Below are positions 43,477 through 48,837 of a stretch of 48,837 bases of DNA, in pieces. Both the position numbers and the translations under genes were made by a program. Below the pieces are notes generated by a model that saw only the letters and a program-made list of their open reading frames with translations, ran no database searches and was not told where the DNA came from. The stretch comes from Planctomycetota bacterium. Lineage in GTDB: Bacteria; Planctomycetota; UBA1135; GCA-002686595. The stretch is taken from the NCBI GenBank assembly GCA_002686945.1, contig NYYZ01000018.1, positions 1 to 48,837 of the forward strand. The letters are read 5' to 3'. Each line of letters opens with the position of its first letter. Position 1 is the stretch's first letter.

Positions 43477-45015
43477 TCAAGGCTCGACGGAGAATCCCAC
43501 CGGGCCCAGAACCTCGCTCCCCTGGCCCATGTCCGCAAGCAACACACAGAAATCAAAGCTTTGACCAACAAAGGCCCAGGCCCAGCTCGAATCCATGGCA
43601 AAGCGCCCCAGACTGCGTGCAGCCCCATCCAGATTGCCTTCAAAACCTTGGAAGACCGGGGGCAAGAGGCCTCCCGCCAGCGTCAAGCCAAACAACCGAT
43701 CACTATTGAGGGGCACCAAGACGCCTCCGACCATGGTGCCCGGCTGAGTGCCCGCCGTGCTGCCAAGAATCTGATAGACGCGGTTTGCATCAACCAGGGG
43801 ACGCTGGACGCGCAGGGTCGCTGTGCCTCCCTGGGACGCGCTGATTGTGCTACGAGAACAATGCAGGTCCGGCGTGGCAACAGTGTTCAAGGTGACTGGG
43901 GGCCAGAGCAGCACAGGCTTGATGCCATCGTCTACGCGCACGCCCCATTCCCCCTCGCCTGGGATCGTGGAGGCAGTCAAATCGAAAGAATAGCTACCGT
44001 TGCCATGGTCGCTGACCGCGCTGGCCAGAGCCGGGTCAGGCCCCGTGTGACGCGTCTCGACGGTCACGGTAGCACCTCCCGCAGTCAAGGGGACTCCCTC
44101 CAGATCCACCAACTGCACAACCACGTGAGTCACAGACTGCCCATCCGCAGGCAGTTCCTGGTCGGGCACCTGAACTACAGAAGTGATCCCATCGGGACGG
44201 CCCGCGTTCACAGAGCGCCAGATGTCATAGTTGGCTTGCAGGCCCTCCACCGCATCCACATCGGACACGTCACCAGCAAAATTCCGGCGCAGATAGTAGG
44301 TCCCGTTGGCGCAACCCAAGCTGACATTGCAAACCCCGTCGATGTCTCCCATGCGCGCAATCACGATGGTGGCAGCGTGAGCACTATGGACGAAGGAGGG
44401 AGGTGGTGCACCGCAACTTGTGGGCTGTGTAGGGCTGCAGGAACAACGGCCATCGCCCCCCGCGTAGCGCGCGGCCTGCATGGCGGCCATCACCCGCTGG
44501 GAAAGATCCCCCGGCGAATTCAAAAGAGCGAGTTCTGCCTCCAGCACCGGCAAGGCCCCCACCAGCACATTGCCCTGGATCGCATAGGAGAGCTCTCCTA
44601 CCTGACCCGTGACGCCAACAGCATGGGCACCGTTGAAGTACCCACTGAAAGTGCGTGCGTCTCCGCTGAAGCCCACAATGCCGTACTGCCTCTCTTGGGG
44701 ACTGCTGCCCACGCTGGTCAATCTCTCAAGGATGCGATCGGGAGGTGCATCCAGACCGAAGGCCGACCACATGATATTGCGGTTGTAGGCACTGGAGTCG
44801 ATCATGCTCTGGGCCGCGCCCGCGCCCTTGCCCACGCGAATCACAGGCACATACTTCCTGATGTTGATGTTGGGAATACAGGTAGCGGTGGCCACACAGA
44901 CCTCGCCTGTCACATGATTGAGCACGACAATGCTCCAGGTAGCCAGGGCGGGCGAGTTCAGGCCAAGAAGACCGAAAAGTCCCAGAATGAAAGTGCGTGG
45001 CAGCTTGAGTCCCAT
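43477..45015 (-). CDS. Secreted DUF1028 (Ntn-hydrolase-like) protein with Ig-like domain
   Basis: A 512-residue exported protein. Signal peptide about 1-25 (ends NSPALA), then the DUF1028 domain (about 26-265) beginning TWSIVVLNHVTGEVCVATA, a fold related to Ntn-hydrolases. An Ig-like/invasin-type domain follows (about 290-385: VPDQELPADGQSVTHVVVQL, later GSYSFDLTAS). The C-terminal beta-rich domain (about 400-512) has the GSTAGTQPG and VPLNSDRLFGLTL pattern that I associate with secreted Planctomycetota proteins. A Cys-rich insertion (CSCSPTQPTSC) is near 205. Function unknown, probably surface or periplasmic. ATG at 45015 gives a proper signal peptide. It lies between the carboxylase genes and dapE with small gaps (36 and 49 bases). 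Confidence 0.85.
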   Translation of the reverse strand: MGLKLPRTFILGLFGLLGLNSPALATWSIVVLNHVTGEVCVATATCIPNINIRKYVPVIRVGKGAGAAQSMIDSSAYNRNIMWSAFGLDAPPDRILERLTSVGSSPQERQYGIVGFSGDARTFSGYFNGAHAVGVTGQVGELSYAIQGNVLVGALPVLEAELALLNSPGDLSQRVMAAMQAARYAGGDGRCSCSPTQPTSCGAPPPSFVHSAHAATIVIARMGDIDGVCNVSLGCANGTYYLRRNFAGDVSDVDAVEGLQANYDIWRSVNAGRPDGITSVVQVPDQELPADGQSVTHVVVQLVDLEGVPLTAGGATVTVETRHTGPDPALASAVSDHGNGSYSFDLTASTIPGEGEWGVRVDDGIKPVLLWPPVTLNTVATPDLHCSRSTISASQGGTATLRVQRPLVDANRVYQILGSTAGTQPGTMVGGVLVPLNSDRLFGLTLAGGLLPPVFQGFEGNLDGAARSLGRFAMDSSWAWAFVGQSFDFCVLLADMGQGSEVLGPVGFSVEP

Positions 45016-45051
45016 GACACAAGGATACCCGCTCACAGCCAAATCAGCGAG

Positions 45052-45552
45052 CTACTCCAAGGTCAGGAACACATCGCCCGCCTTGACCGCCTGTCCAGGG
45101 GCCACTGCGATGCTCTGCACCACGCCCGAGGCCGGGGCGCTGATTTCATTTTGCATCTTCATTGCCTCCAAGACCAAAAGGGGCGCCCCCGCTTCCACGG
45201 TTTCACCGGCGGTCACCAGCAGTTCCGCCACAAAACCAGGCATCACCGCCCGCAAGGGACCGCGCCCCCGGTCTGCAGCTCTTACCGCATCATGAGCAGC
45301 GCGCTCGCGCTCATCTTCCAGGGTCAGGGAATAGACATGACCCGCCAGGGTCACGCGCACCTGCTCAGTGTTGCCTTCCATGGAAAGGGCAAAGGTCTCC
45401 CCGTCCTTTTGCACGGCAACCTGACCCAAGGAGTCGATCTCGGAATAGGAGAGTTCAAAGTGCTCGCCGTTGACGCGCACCAAACGCTGACCCAGATGCT
45501 CTTCGACCTCCACCTGGACCTCGTGGTCCCCACAAACGACAAAGTACTTCAT
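45052..45552 (-). CDS. Biotin carboxyl carrier protein of acyl-CoA carboxylase
   Basis: A 166-residue biotin carrier. The C-terminal biotinyl domain (about 98-166) has the modification site EAMKM with Lys132, flanked by the expected PGFVAELLVTAGETVEAGAP hairpin. The N-terminal about 95 residues are a separate beta-rich part resembling the linker domain between biotin carboxylase and BCCP in propionyl-CoA carboxylase alpha chains. It is split off from the biotin carboxylase, with ATGA overlap at 45549-45552, so the fused alpha chain of other organisms is here two genes. Confidence 0.93.
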   Translation of the reverse strand: MKYFVVCGDHEVQVEVEEHLGQRLVRVNGEHFELSYSEIDSLGQVAVQKDGETFALSMEGNTEQVRVTLAGHVYSLTLEDERERAAHDAVRAADRGRGPLRAVMPGFVAELLVTAGETVEAGAPLLVLEAMKMQNEISAPASGVVQSIAVAPGQAVKAGDVFLTLE

Positions 45553-47075
45553 GCACTGCCTCGCTGAGGGTGGTCAGGGCGGCCGGCCCGGTTGCAACGC
45601 TCTCTATCCTGTCGCCGTCCTTGTGCGACCCAGCCCGCGCGGTCGGCGACGGGCCCTGCCAGGGCCCGCCGGCGAGCTAGATCATGACGGTGAATCGCCG
45701 CTGCCGCTGCAGCCAGTTCCAGCCACTTGGCAGGAGGCTCGATGGTCAGGCTCTCCAGGAAATGTGTGTCATAATCCCCGGATCGGAAGCGCTCATGCTC
45801 CAGCACCAACAAGGCCGCGGGCAATGAGGTGCTGACCCCGCCTACATTCATCTCTTGAATGGCACGGATCATTCGCTCGATCGCCTGGGCACGATCTTGT
45901 CCCCAAACCACCAGCTTGCCCAGCATCGGATCGTAGGCTGGGCCCACTTCCATGCCCCGGTACATGCCGGTGTCGAGCCGCACCCAGGGACCGCCCGGAG
46001 CACGCAGGTTCTGCAGCACGCCAGTGCTGGGTTGGAAGTTCTTGCTGGGGTCTTCGGCGTTGATGCGCACTTCGATCGCGTGCCCCTTGGCTGCCAGGTC
46101 GGATTGAGCGAATTCCAGGGGCTCTCCTGCTGCCACCAACAGTTGCTGGCGAACCAGGTCCACTCCGGTGATCATCTCGGTGATCGGGTGCTCCACTTGA
46201 AGGCGAGTGTTCATTTCGAGGAAGTAGAACTCTCCCCCGGCCCAAAGGAACTCAACGGTGCCCGCCCCCTGATACTGCACATGGGCTGCGGCCTGAAGTG
46301 CAGCGGTGCCCATGGCTTCGCGGGTAGCCGCGTCGATCACAGTGCTGGGTGTTTCTTCCACTAGTTTTTGATGGCGCCGCTGAATCGAACACTCGCGCTC
46401 GAACAGATGCACCCCGTTTCCCTGCTGGTCAAAGAGCACTTGGATCTCGATATGGCGAGGCTGATCCAGGTAGCGCTCAAGATAGAGACGATCGTCCCCA
46501 AAGGCCGAGAGGGCCTCCCCGGATGCGGCCCTGAAAGCGGATTCCAATTCCCCCTCCTCGCGCACAATACGGATGCCTTTGCCGCCACCGCCCGCAGCGG
46601 CCTTGATTGCCACGGGAAAGCCAATTTCCGCCACAACACTCAGGGCTTGGGCGGGGTCCGCAATGGGATCGGTCATGCCCGGCACACAAGCGACTCCGGC
46701 TGCAGTCATGGCCCGGCGGCTCTCAATCTTGTCCCCCATCACGGCAATAGCCTCCGGAGGTGGACCGATCCAGGTCAGTCCCGCGGCGACCACGGCCCGG
46801 GCAAAGTCCGCGTTCTCGGACAAGAACCCGTAGCCCGGGTGAATCGCCTCGGCGCCGCTGACCCGCGCAGCCTCCAGGATTGCTTCGGCGCAAAGGTAGG
46901 TCTCCGATGGAATGGTTCCCGGCAGGGCAACTGCCTGGTGAGCCATGCGCACATGCAGAGCCTTCTGGTCGTCTGGAGAATAGACCGCCACGCACTCGAT
47001 GCCCATCTCGCGGGCCGTGCGAATCACACGCAGAGCGATCTCGCCCCGGTTGGCAATCAGAATGCGTTGGAACAT
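45549..47075 (-). CDS. Biotin carboxylase subunit of acyl-CoA carboxylase
   Basis: A 508-residue ATP-grasp biotin carboxylase. Motifs: start FQRILIANRGEIALRVIRTA, ATP-binding AAAGGGGKGIRIV (about 160-172), ERECSIQRRHQKLVEE (about 230-245), EMNTRLQVEHPITE (about 288-301). It carboxylates biotin on the adjacent carrier, using ATP and bicarbonate. Gene order with PccB-like carboxyltransferase and methylmalonyl-CoA epimerase points to propionyl-CoA carboxylase; the C-terminal tail (about 470-508) is Arg/Ala-rich and of unknown use. Start ATG at 47075 fits the family. 19 bases separate it from the carboxyltransferase gene. Confidence 0.95.
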   Translation of the reverse strand: MFQRILIANRGEIALRVIRTAREMGIECVAVYSPDDQKALHVRMAHQAVALPGTIPSETYLCAEAILEAARVSGAEAIHPGYGFLSENADFARAVVAAGLTWIGPPPEAIAVMGDKIESRRAMTAAGVACVPGMTDPIADPAQALSVVAEIGFPVAIKAAAGGGGKGIRIVREEGELESAFRAASGEALSAFGDDRLYLERYLDQPRHIEIQVLFDQQGNGVHLFERECSIQRRHQKLVEETPSTVIDAATREAMGTAALQAAAHVQYQGAGTVEFLWAGGEFYFLEMNTRLQVEHPITEMITGVDLVRQQLLVAAGEPLEFAQSDLAAKGHAIEVRINAEDPSKNFQPSTGVLQNLRAPGGPWVRLDTGMYRGMEVGPAYDPMLGKLVVWGQDRAQAIERMIRAIQEMNVGGVSTSLPAALLVLEHERFRSGDYDTHFLESLTIEPPAKWLELAAAAAAIHRHDLARRRALAGPVADRAGWVAQGRRQDRERCNRAGRPDHPQRGSA

Positions 47076-47094
47076 GACTAAGATTCTTCCGCAA

Positions 47095-48645
47095 TCAGAG
47101 CGGAATGTTCCCGTGCTTGCGGGTGGGGCCAGCCTCGTGCTTGCTGGCCAGAACACCCAAGGCGCGAATCAGGTAGGGTCGGGTCATGCGTGCCTCGATC
47201 ACATCATCGATGAAGCCACGAGCGGCGGCACGATAAGGATTGTTGAAGGTCTCTTCGTACTCGTCGGCTTTTTTCTTCAACACAGACTCGGGATCGTCCG
47301 CAGCACCGATCTCACGGCGATGAATGATATTGGCGGCCCCGGCGGCGCCCATCACGGCGATCATCGATCCCGGCCAGGCCACGTTCATATCCGCGCGCAC
47401 ATGCTTCGAACCCATCACATCGTAGGCGCCCCCATAGGCCTTGCGAGTGATCACAGTCAGCTTGGGGACCGTGGCTTCGCAGTAGGCATAGAGCAGCTTG
47501 GCTCCGTGACGAATAATGCCCGCGTATTCCTGAGAGGTGCCCGGCAAGAACCCCGGCACATCTTCAAAGGTCACAATTGGAATATTGAAGGCATCACAAA
47601 ACCGAATGAAGCGCGCGCCCTTCTCGCTGGACTCAATGTCGAGACATCCCGCCAGCACCGCTGGTTGGTTGGCCACGATACCCACCGCTCGACCACCCAG
47701 GCGGGCATAGCCCACCAAGATGTTGCGAGCATAATCGGCTTGCACTTCCATGAAGGATCCGGAATCCACCACCCGCTCGATCACCCCGTGCATGTCATAG
47801 GGTTTTTGCGGGTCGCTGGGAACCAGAGTATCCAACTCCACATCGCAACGATCAGCGGGATCATCGCACTCGACCATGGGCGGACCTTCCGCGTTGTTCA
47901 GTGGCAGATATGAAAGCAGTCGCCGGATCGAATTCAAGCAGCTCTTGTCATCGGCAGAAGTGAAATGCGAGACCCCGGACTTCTCCGCGTGGACCGCGGC
48001 TCCGCCGAGTTCTTCCGAGGTGACAATCTCGTGAGTCACCGTCTTGACCACATCGGGTCCGGTGATGTGCATGTAGGAGGTGCCCTCCACCATGAACACA
48101 AAGTCCGTCAGGGCAGGACTATAGACCGCTCCTCCGGCACAGGGCCCCATGATGGCCGAGATCTGGGGCACGACCCCCGAAGCCTGGGTGTTGCGCCAAA
48201 AAATCTCCGCATAGCCGCCCATGCTGGAGACGCCCTCTTGAATGCGCGCGCCGCCCGAGTCTTTGAGCCCGATCACTGGCACTCCCGCCTTGATAGCCAA
48301 ATCCATCACCTTGCAGATTTTCTCCGCGTGGGTTTCGGAGAGACTGCCCCCAAACACGGTGAAGTCCTGGGAAAACAAATACACTGGCCGACCATCGATC
48401 AAGGCGTGACCAGTCACTACGCCGTCCCCCAAGATCTTCTGTTCCCCCATTCCAAAGTCCGTGCAACGGTGGGTCACATACCGATCGAGTTCCACAAATG
48501 ACCCCTCATCCACCAGGAAGTCGATGCGCTCACGGGCGGTGAGCTTGCCTTTCTTGTGCTGTATATCGATGCGTTTTTGCCCGCCACCCGCTTGGGCTTC
48601 GGCTCGCATCCGCAAGAGGCGCTCGGTCTTGGTTTCGCTGGACAT
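47095..48645 (-). CDS. Acyl-CoA carboxylase carboxyltransferase (propionyl-CoA carboxylase beta-like)
   Basis: A 516-residue crotonase-fold carboxyltransferase that moves CO2 from carboxybiotin to acyl-CoA. Typical PccB/MmdA sequence: [19 protein letters not shown] near the N-terminus, oxyanion-forming [14 protein letters not shown] (about 130-143), [16 protein letters not shown] (about 170-185) and late [20 protein letters not shown]. Propionyl-CoA to methylmalonyl-CoA is the best fit because the epimerase is adjacent; sodium-pumping methylmalonyl-CoA decarboxylase is the alternative but no membrane subunits are present. Start ATG at 48645. Confidence 0.94.
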   Translation of the reverse strand: MSSETKTERLLRMRAEAQAGGGQKRIDIQHKKGKLTARERIDFLVDEGSFVELDRYVTHRCTDFGMGEQKILGDGVVTGHALIDGRPVYLFSQDFTVFGGSLSETHAEKICKVMDLAIKAGVPVIGLKDSGGARIQEGVSSMGGYAEIFWRNTQASGVVPQISAIMGPCAGGAVYSPALTDFVFMVEGTSYMHITGPDVVKTVTHEIVTSEELGGAAVHAEKSGVSHFTSADDKSCLNSIRRLLSYLPLNNAEGPPMVECDDPADRCDVELDTLVPSDPQKPYDMHGVIERVVDSGSFMEVQADYARNILVGYARLGGRAVGIVANQPAVLAGCLDIESSEKGARFIRFCDAFNIPIVTFEDVPGFLPGTSQEYAGIIRHGAKLLYAYCEATVPKLTVITRKAYGGAYDVMGSKHVRADMNVAWPGSMIAVMGAAGAANIIHRREIGAADDPESVLKKKADEYEETFNNPYRAAARGFIDDVIEARMTRPYLIRALGVLASKHEAGPTRKHGNIPL

Positions 48646-48706
48646 GGGGATCAGAAGTGGTTTCTGGAATGAAGAATGAGATTATGTAGGAAGACACTGG
48701 CTCGAA

Positions 48707-48837
48707 TCAGGCGGAAGAATCCTCAACGAGTTCCATTAGCACTCCACCTGTGGCCGCCGGATGCAAGAAGGCGATCCTGGTCTTGTGGGCACCGCTCCGC
48801 GGCTGCTCGTCTATCAAGCGCACCCCACGCCCTTTCA
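48707..48837 (-). CDS. mce: Methylmalonyl-CoA epimerase, C-terminal end (cut by window edge)
   Basis: The last 42 codons of a minus-strand gene reading GVRLIDEQPRSGAHKTRIAF and then HPAATGGVLMELVED before the TGA stop at 48707-48709. This is the typical C-terminus of methylmalonyl-CoA epimerases (glyoxalase/VOC fold); the Glu in MELVE is a metal ligand in the family. It converts (S)- to (R)-methylmalonyl-CoA, and fits the carboxylase genes that follow 61 bases downstream. The N-terminal part lies beyond the window. Confidence 0.88.
   Translation of the reverse strand, partial: KGRGVRLIDEQPRSGAHKTRIAFLHPAATGGVLMELVEDSSA

Noticed and set aside
43426-45567. Plus-strand open frame of 713 codons
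   Set aside because: Antisense to the DUF1028, dapE 5' end and BCCP genes; His/Gln-rich composition, no domain.
1-48837. CRISPR arrays, tRNA/rRNA genes, transposases, prophage genes
   Set aside because: No spaced direct repeats, cloverleaf, rRNA, transposase or phage-protein signatures were found in reading the gaps and frames.

Overview
This 48.8 kb, high-GC window almost certainly comes from a member of the Planctomycetota. The main evidence is a paired DUF1549/DUF1553 cytochrome protein and DUF1501 protein, a secreted DUF1080 protein, a large Ser/Thr kinase with a C-terminal beta-propeller divergent from an ECF sigma factor, and lipid A/heptose genes showing a diderm envelope. I cannot name a genus or species from sequence alone. 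I see no rRNA, tRNA, CRISPR array, insertion sequence or prophage. It looks like ordinary chromosome, densely packed and rich in 1-4 base start/stop overlaps.

Layout. 1-3.4 kb (minus): an operon of an enoyl-CoA/methylglutaconyl-CoA hydratase-like protein, a helix-turn-helix/PTS-EIIA fusion and a CLC chloride channel with CBS domains. A perfect 19-bp hairpin terminator lies at the left edge. 3.7-8.8 kb (plus): the DUF1549/1553 and DUF1501 pair, then a DUF1080 protein. 9.0-12.1 kb (minus): a heptosyltransferase-like protein and a fusion of an LPS-core kinase with a second heptosyltransferase-like domain. 12.1-14.7 kb (plus): two translationally coupled glutamate dehydrogenase paralogs, the second lacking two active-site lysines. 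14.7-25.2 kb (minus): TauE-like permease, hldE, a deoxyhypusine-synthase-like protein, an LpxL-type acyltransferase, lpxK, an RNA polymerase omega-like subunit, a HAD phosphatase fused to a kinase-like domain, and the Ser/Thr kinase. 25.3-34.4 kb (plus): ECF sigma factor, a large CreD-like membrane protein, a secreted M28 peptidase of the glutamate carboxypeptidase II type, and a heterodimeric ABC exporter. 34.4-37.8 kb (minus): small membrane protein, a third GT9 transferase, and an aldehyde:ferredoxin oxidoreductase fused to a MoaD-like tail ending in Gly-Gly. 37.9-38.9 kb (plus): M50 metalloprotease. 39.0-40.1 kb (minus): patatin phospholipase fused to a ferredoxin. 40.3-41.3 kb (plus): an unrecognised protein. 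41.6-48.8 kb (minus): methylmalonyl-CoA epimerase (cut by the window edge), carboxyltransferase, biotin carboxylase, biotin carrier, DUF1028 protein, DapE-like and DapD.

How the genes fit together. Two blocks serve the outer membrane: the heptose/core block at 9-12 kb plus 34.6-35.7 kb, and the lipid A/heptose block at 15-20 kb. The right end encodes propionyl-CoA to methylmalonyl-CoA conversion, and the hydratase at the left could feed branched-chain acyl-CoA breakdown. DapE and DapD belong to the succinylase route to diaminopimelate. The kinase/sigma/CreD-like cluster looks like a signalling module.

The most interesting signals are domain fusions and altered catalytic residues, all read directly from the sequence: the coupled active-site-depleted GDH paralog, the AOR-MoaD fusion, the patatin-ferredoxin fusion with a Cys-to-Asp cluster ligand, the kinase-heptosyltransferase fusion lacking the conserved Asp, the HAD fused to a P-loop-like remnant, and the asymmetric ABC pair.
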